Under the pieces are notes generated by a model. The model was not told where the DNA came from and searched no databases. It was given only the letters and a program-made list of their open reading frames with translations. The translations under genes and the position numbers were made by a program. A DNA stretch of 26,686 nucleotides, from positions 1 through 26,686 of the IMG/VR virus record IMGVR_UViG_3300049484_000171. The stretch is one strand, 5' to 3'. The stretch is from a virus. This document shows, piece after piece, positions 15,268 to 21,730 of the stretch; position 1 is the first letter of the stretch, and every line of letters begins with the position of its first letter.

Positions 15268-16605
15268 ATGTACGCGCTCGCGCACTCGCCGGGTCCGCGG
15301 CTGGCCGGCGCGTTCATGCGGAATATCCGGGCGATCGCCGTCTCGCCGGCGGCCGGAGCTGACAACACATCGGCGACGGTCTCGCTGCAGGGCAAGACGT
15401 TGGACCCGTTTCGGAGGACCGGCGCGGCGAAGTTCCAGCTGGACCGCTCAGGCGCCTTCGGGTCGCCGGAGCAGCAGACGTCGAGCGGCGTGACAGTCGC
15501 GGGCTGGGCTGACACGCCGGCGTCCTGGGCGAGCTCGGCGTTCGGCAACGGCCTCTGGTACTACCGCGTGCGCAGCTCGGGCGTCCGGATCGGCGCGGGC
15601 CCGTCAGTCCCGGACGACCGGTGGACGGTCCCGATCGCGTTCACGCAGTCTGGCGGCGCCGGGCTGCCGCGATCGCTGTACCTCTACGTGAACAAGGCGG
15701 TCCAGTCGATCGTCCCCGGCGTCGGGACCTCCTCGCGCGGCCTCTACCTCTACGTGAACAAGGCGGTCCGGAACGAGCTCGACAAGCCGTACCCGAGAGC
15801 GCTCTACCTGTTCGAGAACCGATCGATGTACCCAGGCGTGATCTTCGCCGGCTTCAAGCGCGGCCTCTACCTCTATCTGTCGGCGAAGGACGGCGAGGTG
15901 TTCCCCTACCTGAACCACCTCTCGCCGGCTGAGCAGTACGAGGGCGGCCAGGTGGATCTCTATGGCGACGGGCTCGGCCAGTACCTCGACGCCACGCAGT
16001 CGGCCACGCTGACCGTCTCCTCGACCTACTCGTCGAACGTCGTCGACAACGTGCGCGACGGCACGGCGGCGGAGTGGAAGTCAACATCTGGCGCGTCAGC
16101 GTGGGTCCGGTTCACGTGGGGCGCCGCGAAGCGCATCGTGGCGATCGTCCTCGAGGGCGGGCTCGCCGATCCGTGGGGCACGCCGCGCTTCCGCTTCTCC
16201 GACGCGAGCTCGCAGGACGGCGTGGACGCCGTGCCGACGCCGGCAGAGGTGCTCCGCGACGCGCAGTACCCGGTCGGCTCCGGCCGGACTGCCTACTGGC
16301 TCGCCACGCCGAAGCTGTCGACGTATGTCGAAGTGGCCATCGCGTCGGGCGGATCCGGCACGAACAGAGGGCTCACCGAGGCGTGGATCATCGAGGAGGC
16401 GGTGCCGGCTGACGGCGCGGAGCTGTCTCGCGCCTGGCTCAACCTCGACCTGGTGAGCGAACAGGACATGGGCATCGTCGCCTGGCAGAACCGCTCGCCC
16501 AACTGGCACCCGGCCAACGGCGGCCTCACGCCGCTGGCGGCGGCGACCGTGACGATCCCGAGCGGCGCCGTCTCCGGGCTCGTCACCGTGCAAGAGGAGA
16601 TCTAG
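15268..16605 (+). CDS. Minor tail/receptor-binding protein with LYLYVNKAV repeats and discoidin-like domain
   Basis: A 445-aa protein with three parts. Residues ~1-130 are a beta-rich N-terminal domain (RLAGAFMRNIRAIAVSPAAG, then GLWYYRVRSSGVRIG). Residues 135-217 carry four ~20-22 residue repeats, RSLYLYVNKAV, RGLYLYVNKAV, RALYLFENRSM and RGLYLYLSAKD. Residues ~222-378 look like a discoidin/F5-8C galactose-binding fold (ATLTVSSTYSSNVVDNVRDG, EWKSTSGASAWVRFTWG, RIVAIVLEGG, STYVEVAIASGGS). A C-terminal strand region closes it. The layout suggests a baseplate wing that contacts surface glycans. The repeats start with the same RGLYL motif as the N-terminus of the next gene product. Confidence 0.6.
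   Translation: MYALAHSPGPRLAGAFMRNIRAIAVSPAAGADNTSATVSLQGKTLDPFRRTGAAKFQLDRSGAFGSPEQQTSSGVTVAGWADTPASWASSAFGNGLWYYRVRSSGVRIGAGPSVPDDRWTVPIAFTQSGGAGLPRSLYLYVNKAVQSIVPGVGTSSRGLYLYVNKAVRNELDKPYPRALYLFENRSMYPGVIFAGFKRGLYLYLSAKDGEVFPYLNHLSPAEQYEGGQVDLYGDGLGQYLDATQSATLTVSSTYSSNVVDNVRDGTAAEWKSTSGASAWVRFTWGAAKRIVAIVLEGGLADPWGTPRFRFSDASSQDGVDAVPTPAEVLRDAQYPVGSGRTAYWLATPKLSTYVEVAIASGGSGTNRGLTEAWIIEEAVPADGAELSRAWLNLDLVSEQDMGIVAWQNRSPNWHPANGGLTPLAAATVTIPSGAVSGLVTVQEEI
15670..15918 (+). repeat. Four LYLY(V/F)-N repeats, two nearly identical in DNA
   Basis: Units begin at Arg135, Arg157, Arg177 and Arg198 (spacing 22, 20, 21 codons). The first two share a perfect 25-bp direct repeat (15679-15703 and 15745-15769, 66 bp apart); the third and fourth have diverged. 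Recent duplication of the first unit is the simplest reading. Confidence 0.8.
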
Positions 16606-19326
16606 GTGCCCGGCATCCGCCGATCCCGCGGCCTGTACCTCGAGATTCTCGAGCCGGCCACGCTGCTCGACGTCCCGATCGAGGTCGACGTGTTCTCGGG
16701 CGCCAACCCCGCCACCATGCTGGCGACGCTCGATGGTGCGTTCTCCAAGCGCTTCACGCGGGAGCTGAGCGAGCTCGGCTCGGGCGGCTTCTCGCTCGCG
16801 CGGACGGATCCGAAGGCGACAGCTGGCAACCTGGCGATCGGCAACCTCGTCAAGTTCAAGGTCGCCGGCACGTACCGGCACGCCATCTGGATCGAGGAGC
16901 CGGCCGCGACCGTCGTCTCGCGCGGCGAGGAGGCCGGCGAGTCCGTCGCCATCAACGGCCGCGGCGCGCTCGCGTACCTCGAGCGGGCGACGGTCTACCC
17001 GCCTGTCTGGCCGCCGGCGGCGGCGTTCGTCGCGGGGAGCTCGTCGGCTGACAACGGCATCACGGGCACGACGTCCCTGGCGGTCCCGAAGCCGGCCGGC
17101 GCCGCAGCTGGCGACGTGGCGATCGTCGGGGTGCTCTGCACCGGCGCGCTGGCCGTGACACCGCCCGGCTGGCGCAGGATCCGCGACGTCACGGAAGGGT
17201 CGCTCCGGCTGGCAATCTACGTCAAGCGGCTCCTGTCCTATGAGCCGGCGAGCACGAGTTGGCATTGGGCAGCTGCGACCAAGGCGTCCGCGGCGGCGAT
17301 CGTTCTGCGGAACGCCTCCGACGACGATCCGAGCTGGGCCATCGCGGACACGACCGGATCCGGCACGGCGATCGAGCTGCCGTCCGTGGCCGTCAACCTC
17401 GTCGACGGCGTGCTCGTCACGCTGGCGTGCTCGGCGGCGAACACGTCGATCGCGCCAGGCGCCGGGCTGACCGAGCTCGTCGACAGGGGCACAACGAGCC
17501 GAACCATCGAGCTCGCCGTCATCGAGAACCCCGCGCTCGGCGACACGGGCGATCTCACCGCGACGGCTGGCAGCTCAGCCGCGTGGATCGGCGTCCAGCT
17601 GTCCATTCCCTCCACCGCGACCGCCGAGGCCGCGTTCGGCGGCGCCACCTTCGGCGGCGTCCTGGCCACGCTCATCGACGCGGCGCAAGTGCGCGGCACG
17701 CTGCCAGTCCTGACCTATGACTTCACGACGGATGCGGACAGCCACGGCGAGCCGTGGCCGGACGTGCACGATCTCTCGTTCCACATCGGCACCAGCCTCC
17801 TCGACGTCTGGCGGCATCTGGTGACGCTGGGGCTCGAGGGCGGCATGACGCCGGATCTCCGCCTGCAGGCCTACGTCGACTCGTCACGGCACTTCGAGGC
17901 AACGGTGATCTTGCGCAAGGGGCACCACCTCATCGGCGACGTCGTTGACACGGCGCACGGATCCGGCCTGCGGACCCGGATGCTGGTCGAGGGCGCCGGC
18001 GGGCGGATCCTCGAGGTCACGGACCCCGTGGCCGAAGCGGACGGCAGGATCGGCCGGCGCGAGGGCTACCTGTCCATGTCCACGTCGGACAACGCGACGA
18101 CGCTGCAGCGGGCCGGCGACGTGGCGCTGGCGTCAGCTGCGGCGGAGGATCAGGCGCGATCGATCGCCGTCGTCCACGGCCCGACGACCTCCGGCCAGTT
18201 CGAGCCGTGGGTCGACTACCGCGAGGGAGACTGGGTCGGACTGGACGCGGACGGGTCCGGAGGAGCTGCCGTAGCGCAGCGCGTCGCATCGATCACGCTC
18301 GAGGAGACCGACGCCGGCGACTTCGGCACGGAGCTCGAGCTGAACAGCGTCGAGATGGACGCCTTCCTGCGCCTGCAGCGGCGGCTCGACGCGCTCTCGC
18401 GCAGCTCGACGGCGAGCGGTTCGGGCGGTGCGAGCGGAGGCGGCGGAGCTGGCGGCGGCCGCGTAGGCGCGACGAGCTCCGACACGCCGGGCTACCTGTT
18501 TGACAAGCTCGACGTGGCCGCCGGGCTCACGAAGCAGCTCGCCGGCGACGTAGGCGTCCAGCGCGTGCGCCTGGCGGTCAACGCCCCGGCGATCGGATCG
18601 GGCACGCCGACGGGCTCGAAATTCCTCCGCGATGATGGCGCGTGGGCCCTGACTCCCGGTGGCGTGGCCGGGCCCGCGGACCGACTTTGGACGCCGCCGT
18701 CGGGCCACGACCCCTACGGCCTCAGCGACGAGTTCAACGACGGCGCGATCGATCCGTCGTGGATTCTCGTGAACCCGTCGCCCGTTCGGGCGACGTGGAC
18801 TGAGGGCGCGGATGTCCTCTCGTGCTACGTCGCGCCTGGCAACGGCGCGGGGCAATACAACGCGATCATGAAATCGCTCGGCGGCCGCAGCTACCCGATC
18901 ACCATTGAGTCGGCGATGCGCTACCTGACGCCCTACGCCTACAACTACTTCATGCAGGGCATCATCTTCGCGTCCGGCGTGGCGTGGGGCTCGGGCGTCA
19001 ACGTCGGCAGCGAGGAATACACCGCGAACAACCTTGCCGTGTCCGGCAACTTCAGCCTCCATCCGCAACCGACCGCCTATAACTCGGACGGGGTGCGCAA
19101 CGGCCAGGTTGCGCTCCAATGGACCGGCTCGACCATCTATCACAAGGTCGTCTGGTCAGCGGCCAACACGTTCAGCTGCTACGTCTCGCCCGACGGCGTG
19201 AGCTGGATCACCGTGTACGCCAACCTCGCGGTGACGCTGACGCCCGCCTACGTCGGCATCAACACGTCGGGGTGGGCCGGCGGCTCGCCGTGCATCGGGT
19301 CCTTTGAATACTTCCGGGTCTACTGA
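16606..19326 (+). CDS. Baseplate/tail-associated protein, ReqiPepy6 Gp37-like, with inserted jelly-roll and C-terminal lectin-like domain
   Basis: A 906-aa protein; GTG at 16606 follows an AAGAGGAG SD. Residues ~1-137 (RRSRGLYLEILEPATLLDV, FTRELSELGSGGFSLARTDP, AGTYRHAIWIEEP) and ~345-600 (VRGTLPVLTYDFT, a DSHGEPWPDV loop, FHIGTSLLDVWRHLV, LRTRMLVEGAGGRILEVTDP) fit the Gp37-like baseplate family, which occupies the tail tip. A beta-sandwich of ~200 residues (~138-338) is inserted between them. A Ser/Gly linker (~598-620) and a fibre-type SKFLRDDGAWA (671-681) lead to a C-terminal domain from ~705 (GLSDEFNDGAIDPSWI onwards) that resembles concanavalin/LamG folds. This is the last recognisable tail gene and the likely receptor binder. 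Confidence 0.78.
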   Translation: MPGIRRSRGLYLEILEPATLLDVPIEVDVFSGANPATMLATLDGAFSKRFTRELSELGSGGFSLARTDPKATAGNLAIGNLVKFKVAGTYRHAIWIEEPAATVVSRGEEAGESVAINGRGALAYLERATVYPPVWPPAAAFVAGSSSADNGITGTTSLAVPKPAGAAAGDVAIVGVLCTGALAVTPPGWRRIRDVTEGSLRLAIYVKRLLSYEPASTSWHWAAATKASAAAIVLRNASDDDPSWAIADTTGSGTAIELPSVAVNLVDGVLVTLACSAANTSIAPGAGLTELVDRGTTSRTIELAVIENPALGDTGDLTATAGSSAAWIGVQLSIPSTATAEAAFGGATFGGVLATLIDAAQVRGTLPVLTYDFTTDADSHGEPWPDVHDLSFHIGTSLLDVWRHLVTLGLEGGMTPDLRLQAYVDSSRHFEATVILRKGHHLIGDVVDTAHGSGLRTRMLVEGAGGRILEVTDPVAEADGRIGRREGYLSMSTSDNATTLQRAGDVALASAAAEDQARSIAVVHGPTTSGQFEPWVDYREGDWVGLDADGSGGAAVAQRVASITLEETDAGDFGTELELNSVEMDAFLRLQRRLDALSRSSTASGSGGASGGGGAGGGRVGATSSDTPGYLFDKLDVAAGLTKQLAGDVGVQRVRLAVNAPAIGSGTPTGSKFLRDDGAWALTPGGVAGPADRLWTPPSGHDPYGLSDEFNDGAIDPSWILVNPSPVRATWTEGADVLSCYVAPGNGAGQYNAIMKSLGGRSYPITIESAMRYLTPYAYNYFMQGIIFASGVAWGSGVNVGSEEYTANNLAVSGNFSLHPQPTAYNSDGVRNGQVALQWTGSTIYHKVVWSAANTFSCYVSPDGVSWITVYANLAVTLTPAYVGINTSGWAGGSPCIGSFEYFRVY

Positions 19327-19363
19327 GCCATTAACGATCTCGTCGGGATGGCGGCGCCGATCC

Positions 19364-19462
19364 TCAGCGGAACATCGCCTGCTGCTCGTCGCCGGAGTCA
19401 GGCTTCACGCGCTCGGCCTTGCCCAGCGACGGCAGGACGAAGGGCGGCAGGTTCGGCGCCAT
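19364..19462 (-). CDS. Possible 32-aa minus-strand ORF beside the SOS box
   Basis: A short ORF reading MAPNLPPFVLPSLGKAERVK, then PDSGDEQQAMFR. Third positions are almost all G or C over its whole length, which is unusual for chance frames here. The coding-like frame continues a few codons upstream of the ATG without another start. The SOS box at 19476-19490 lies 13-27 bases upstream of its ATG. No family is recognised; it could be a fragment of a larger lost gene. Apart from this ORF and the box, I see nothing supportable in 19327-19586. Confidence 0.35.
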   Translation of the reverse strand: MAPNLPPFVLPSLGKAERVKPDSGDEQQAMFR

Positions 19463-19475
19463 GTTCGTGGAGAAC

Positions 19476-19490
19476 TCGAACGCCTGTTCG
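19476..19490 (+). promoter_or_regulatory. SOS (LexA) box, TCGAAC-GCCT-GTTCG
   Basis: A CGAAC half-site and its inverted GTTCG copy are separated by four bases, the core spacing of Gram-positive LexA boxes (CGAAC-N4-GTTCG). TACGCT at 19493-19498 could serve as a -10 element on the plus strand, placing the box where a repressor would block RNA polymerase. It could equally act on the minus-strand ORF at 19364-19462. LexA binding is inferred from the motif. Confidence 0.6.
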
Positions 19491-19586
19491 GTTACGCTAG
19501 TCCGCCGCGGCCGCGTCCCAGCCGCCGGCAGGGCCCTCCGGTCGGGGCCCGTGAGTCGACCGGGCTGGCCTCCATGGGGGGACGCA

Positions 19587-19820
19587 TTGGACGCAGCCGC
19601 CACCGATCCGGAGGTCATCAGGATCCTGCTCGCCTACCGCGAGGCGGTGGCGCGGGCGACGGATCAGGCGCTCGGCGATCTCCGGGCTGCTGGCGTTCCT
19701 GATCCCGTCGGATGCCTTCTCGGACGCCCGACTCCACCGGTGATCCCGGCTCGACCAGCTGCGGCGGCGGACCGTCGTAGTACACGAACGCCACCAGCTC
19801 CGCCGGATCCAGTCCGATGA
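19587..19820 (+). CDS. Possible short coiled protein (coil A), 77 aa
   Basis: A TTG start at 19587 is preceded by GGGGGGA. The first ~36 residues look coding: DAAATDPEVIRILLAYREAV, then ARATDQALGDLRAAG. They have good third-position bias and an amphipathic helix. After about 19,690 the bias collapses and the rest of the frame is Pro/Arg-rich, overlapping the minus-strand XRE fragment. The helix resembles coil B further right, with an aligned pattern IL...R..(V/I)..A.D.A...L. A truncated or decaying gene is possible. Unrecognised function. Confidence 0.35.
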   Translation: MDAAATDPEVIRILLAYREAVARATDQALGDLRAAGVPDPVGCLLGRPTPPVIPARPAAAADRRSTRTPPAPPDPVR

Positions 19821-19875
19821 CCCCCGCGAGCCGCCGCAGCGTCTCCGGCTCGGGCTGCGCGCCCTGCCACCATGA
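19741..19875 (-). pseudogene. Truncated XRE/HTH repressor fragment (minus strand)
   Basis: Reading leftward from 19875 the minus strand gives SWWQGAQPEPETLRRLAGVI, then GLDPAELVAFVYYDG and PPPQLVEPG. This is a good match to the second half of an XRE-type DNA-binding domain (recognition-helix end, then 'P..etLrrLA..lgldpaeL'). There is no in-frame start codon and the first half of the helix-turn-helix is missing. It is in the same frame as the complete XRE gene to its right, separated from it by that gene's TGA at 19918-19920. It most likely represents a degraded duplicate. Confidence 0.5.
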
Positions 19876-19988
19876 CAGCGGACGAGCGGACGATCCTGGC
19901 AGAGATGCGCGCGGAGATCAGGGCCGCGATGGACCGGGCGCGTGCCCGTCTCGCGGAAATCGAACGGCGTCGTACGCCGCGATCCTGA
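19872..19988 (+). CDS. Possible 38-aa coiled protein (coil B)
   Basis: A small plus-strand ORF, MTADERTILAEMRAEIRAAM followed by DRARARLAEIERRRTPRS. It is strongly charged and helical throughout, with mostly G/C third positions. Its ATG coincides with the point where the XRE fragment breaks off, and its end overlaps the last ~70 bases of the intact XRE gene on the opposite strand. It resembles coil A. No SD is obvious. It may be a genuine micro-protein or a fragment. Unrecognised. Confidence 0.4.
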   Translation: MTADERTILAEMRAEIRAAMDRARARLAEIERRRTPRS

Positions 19989-20253
19989 CCAGCGTTTCGG
20001 AACGGGTGGCCGGCGGATCGAGCAGCAGATCCGCCGGTAGTCCCAGCGCCTCCCCGAGCCGCGCCAGCGAGTGTCCGCGCAGGTCCACGTTCGCTCGCTC
20101 CCACCGCGCGACCGTCTCGCCGTCCACGCCGCACAGGGCGCCCACCTCGTCGCGCGTCATCTCCCTGACGTAGCGCGCCGTTCGCAGCACGAGGCCCAGA
20201 CGCGTCGCGTATTCGTCGTCGGTGCCCACCCCCGGATGGTAGGCGGTTGTCAT
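19918..20253 (-). CDS. XRE-family repressor-like protein
   Basis: A 111-aa minus-strand protein with a full helix-turn-helix of the XRE (lambda-repressor/Cro) type: LRTARYVREMTRDEVGALCG, then VDGETVARWERANVDL and SLARLGEALGLPADLLLDPP. The HTH spans roughly residues 32-55. The rest is short, so there is no separate oligomerisation or peptidase domain. The start at 20253 (ATG) is chosen by coding bias; a GTG at 20229 (residue 9) is the alternative, and no strong SD precedes either. It is transcribed divergently from the early operon and is the natural candidate to bind the intervening operator. Whether it maintains lysogeny is inferred. Confidence 0.78.
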   Translation of the reverse strand: MTTAYHPGVGTDDEYATRLGLVLRTARYVREMTRDEVGALCGVDGETVARWERANVDLRGHSLARLGEALGLPADLLLDPPATRSETLVRIAAYDAVRFPRDGHAPGPSRP

Positions 20254-20309
20254 GGCCCGTGCAACGCTGCACCGCCGAACGTCACTCCGATAGTGCCACT
20301 CGGCAGGGG

Positions 20310-20339
20310 TTGACGTGTAGCACCACACGCATGTAGTGT
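20310..20339 (+). promoter_or_regulatory. Early promoter (leaderless)
   Basis: TTGACG at 20310-20315 and TAGTGT at 20334-20339, 18 bases apart, resemble -35 and -10 elements of a vegetative promoter. The expected start of transcription is about seven bases after the -10, which is the ATG at 20347, so the early message is probably leaderless. No SD precedes that ATG. This is the only convincing promoter found in the window. Confidence 0.6.
20315..20339 (+). promoter_or_regulatory. Candidate repressor operator overlapping the early promoter
   Basis: Short GTGT/ACAC elements occur at 20315-20318, 20325-20328 and 20336-20339, alternating in orientation and 10-11 bases apart, about one helical turn. 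They occupy the spacer and -10 region, so a bound dimer would block transcription. TGTAG is also directly repeated (20316 and 20332). An imperfect palindrome (CCGATAGTG facing CACTCGG) lies at 20288-20304. The XRE or the small HTH protein encoded on either side could bind these. No binding data exist. Confidence 0.4.
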
Positions 20340-20346
20340 TGCGGGC

Positions 20347-20571
20347 ATGGAACAGACACCCGGCACCACACGCGGAATGGCGCAGGTCGAGGCAACCCTT
20401 GGCCAGCCCCTCCAGATGTACCTCCAGGACGCCTACAACGACCGCCGCCTGTCGATGGCGGAGATCGGCGCCGAGTTGGGCGTGGACAAGGCGACCGTGA
20501 GCCGGTGGATGCGCCAGCTCGGCGTCCGGGGCATCCGGTACGTCGGCTACACCGGGAGGAAGTCCGCATGA
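20347..20571 (+). CDS. Small helix-turn-helix protein (first early gene)
   Basis: A 74-aa protein; residues ~35-58 form an HTH (RRLSMAEIGAELGVDKATVS, then RWMRQLGVRG), of the kind seen in small phage regulators and Cro-like or excisionase-like DNA-binding proteins. The N-terminus (ATLGQPLQMYLQDAYND) forms a preceding helix. It begins at the probable transcription start, and its 3' end overlaps the tiny membrane ORF by ATGA. As the first gene of the early operon opposite an XRE gene, a regulatory role is likely; a direct Cro role is inference. Confidence 0.68.
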   Translation: MEQTPGTTRGMAQVEATLGQPLQMYLQDAYNDRRLSMAEIGAELGVDKATVSRWMRQLGVRGIRYVGYTGRKSA

Positions 20572-20654
20572 CCCCCACCGACATCCTCGTCATCCTCGTC
20601 GTCGCCGCGCTCCTCACGCTGGTGATCGTCCAAGTCCGGTCGGCGCTCCGATGA
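20568..20654 (+). CDS. 28-aa single-span membrane peptide
   Basis: A tiny ORF, MTPTDILVILVVAALLTLVI followed by VQVRSALR. It is a near-perfect transmembrane helix with a short polar N-terminus and basic C-terminus. It overlaps the HTH gene by ATGA and its own TGA overlaps the next ATG (20651-20654), the same tight coupling used by its neighbours, which supports it being real. The function is unknown; early-operon membrane peptides of phages sometimes modulate host membranes or exclude other phages, which I cannot show here. Confidence 0.6.
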   Translation: MTPTDILVILVVAALLTLVIVQVRSALR

Positions 20655-20932
20655 CCTGCATCACGAAGGGCTGCGCCCGCGCCCGCCGCGAGCCCGTCAA
20701 CGGCATCCGCTTCGCCCACTGCGACGCCTGCCTCGAGCGTCTGCTGCGCGAGGCGTTCGGGCCGGTCGCGTGGACCGAGCGGGCGCTCACGAACACCCTG
20801 CCGCCGATGGTCGTCGGCGGCGTGCCCATCGACCCCCCGGCCCAACCGCGTAGTGCCCCTCCGCGGTTGGACCAGGGCGCCGACCTGTCCGACTGGGCAC
20901 CAGGGGAGCTGGTCGAAGTCTTCGGCCGCTAG
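20651..20932 (+). CDS. Small Cys-containing protein (possible zinc-binding)
   Basis: A 93-aa protein. Cysteines at residues 3, 8, 24 and 27, in the pattern C-x4-C ... C-x2-C with a nearby His, could form a small zinc site in the N-terminal half (ITKGCARARREPVNG, then FAHCDACLERLLREAFG). The rest is Pro-rich and ends DLSDWAPGELVEVFGR. It overlaps the membrane ORF and belongs to the early operon. No family is recognised. Confidence 0.6.
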   Translation: MTCITKGCARARREPVNGIRFAHCDACLERLLREAFGPVAWTERALTNTLPPMVVGGVPIDPPAQPRSAPPRLDQGADLSDWAPGELVEVFGR

Positions 20933-20950
20933 GCAAGAGAGAGGGGCCAT

Positions 20951-21139
20951 ATGACCACGATCACCCGTGTCCGCATCCGTTGGGCCGCCCGGCGGGACGG
21001 CATCAGCCACGGACACACGCCCGTCGGCATCAGGACGCTGTGCGGTCTGCCGGAGATCCGCGACCGCGACGGCTGGCCGGCACACCGCAAGTGCCTCGGC
21101 TGCGTCGAGATCGCGAAGGACCTGGGGTGGAAGGGATGA
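20951..21139 (+). CDS. 62-aa early protein with Cys/His pairs
   Basis: Starts at 20951 behind a GAGAGAGGGG SD. It contains a HGHT segment, a Cys after RTL, and HRKCLGC near the C-terminus, a combination that could bind one metal ion. Basic residues dominate the first 20 positions (ITRVRIRWAARRDG). It resembles small actinophage early proteins of unknown function. Its stop overlaps the next ATG (21136-21139). Confidence 0.55.
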   Translation: MTTITRVRIRWAARRDGISHGHTPVGIRTLCGLPEIRDRDGWPAHRKCLGCVEIAKDLGWKG

Positions 21140-21267
21140 TCGAGTTCCTGATCGGCTGCGTCCTGTTCCTCCTGTTCCTCGCCACGCTGGCGACCATCGC
21201 CGACTGGATCGACGGGCGCGAGCGGCGAGCAGCGAGGAAGCGCAACCACGCGAGGCCGTGGCGGTGA
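21136..21267 (+). CDS. 43-aa membrane protein with basic cytoplasmic tail
   Basis: Reads MIEFLIGCVLFLLFLATLAT, then IADWIDGRERRAARKRNHARPWR. One hydrophobic helix is followed by a positively charged tail, predicted to stay in the cytoplasm. ATG overlaps the preceding stop, and its own TGA overlaps the next GTG (21264-21267). Function unknown; it is one of three very small membrane proteins in the early operon. Confidence 0.6.
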   Translation: MIEFLIGCVLFLLFLATLATIADWIDGRERRAARKRNHARPWR

Positions 21268-21473
21268 GCGCTCTCCGCATCTCCACACCCGACCACCGCC
21301 CGACGTTCATCGACCTCGGCCCGACCCCGTGGACGCCAATCAAGGGCACGTCACGCCTGCGCGGCCGCCTCTGCATCCCGGATCCGGCGCCTCGCTACCG
21401 CAGCGTGGACGCCAAGGCGAACGCGCGCGTCCAGGCGTTCCGCAAGCGCCACGGCGGGCGGGTCGCGGCATGA
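21264..21473 (+). CDS. 69-aa basic early protein
   Basis: A GTG start at 21264 (GTGA overlap); a GTG two codons earlier is possible. The sequence begins SALRISTPDHRPTFIDLGPT, has a Pro-rich middle (LCIPDPAPRYRS) and ends with a basic helix (AKANARVQAFRKRHGGRVAA). No family is recognised. Coding bias and tight coupling with both neighbours support it. Nucleic-acid binding is possible from charge alone. Confidence 0.55.
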   Translation: MSALRISTPDHRPTFIDLGPTPWTPIKGTSRLRGRLCIPDPAPRYRSVDAKANARVQAFRKRHGGRVAA

Positions 21474-21688
21474 CCGTGACCGCCCACGACAAGGCCGTGA
21501 AGTGCGCACTCGAGCGCGCCTACCACTTCGCCATCTCGGCCGAGAACTGCATCGAGGCAGAGCAGCACGACGCTCGCGTCACCGCGCTCTACCACGAGAC
21601 GAAGGCCACCCGGAAGTCGATCGGCGCGGCGCTGGCCGAACTGATCGTGCGAGAGGAGACGGAGGTGCTGTTCACGGCGCAGCGATAG
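21470..21688 (+). CDS. 72-aa helical early protein
   Basis: ATG at 21470 overlaps the previous stop. The sequence is helix-rich and amphipathic (AVKCALERAYHFAISAENCI, then ARVTALYHETKATRKSIG and AALAELIVREETEVLFTAQR), with two Cys residues and no known motif. It is followed by a 42-base gap in which the SD of the SSB-like gene lies (AAGGAA near 21716). Unrecognised function. Confidence 0.55.
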   Translation: MTVTAHDKAVKCALERAYHFAISAENCIEAEQHDARVTALYHETKATRKSIGAALAELIVREETEVLFTAQR

Positions 21689-21730
21689 ACGACCACCCAC
21701 CCATTCCAGCCAGTGAAGGAAGCAACCCAA

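Noticed and set aside
16096-17265. 389-aa minus-strand ORF
   Set aside because: Arg/Asp-rich shadow of two plus-strand tail genes; no start context or domain.
19304-19702. 132-aa plus-strand ORF after the baseplate gene
   Set aside because: Arg/Gly-rich, begins inside the preceding gene, and lacks coding bias; the better signals lie in other frames and on the other strand.
20282-21376. 364-aa minus-strand ORF opposite the early genes
   Set aside because: Low-complexity Arg/Pro/Gly shadow; plus-strand ORFs are coupled by overlaps and driven by a recognisable promoter.
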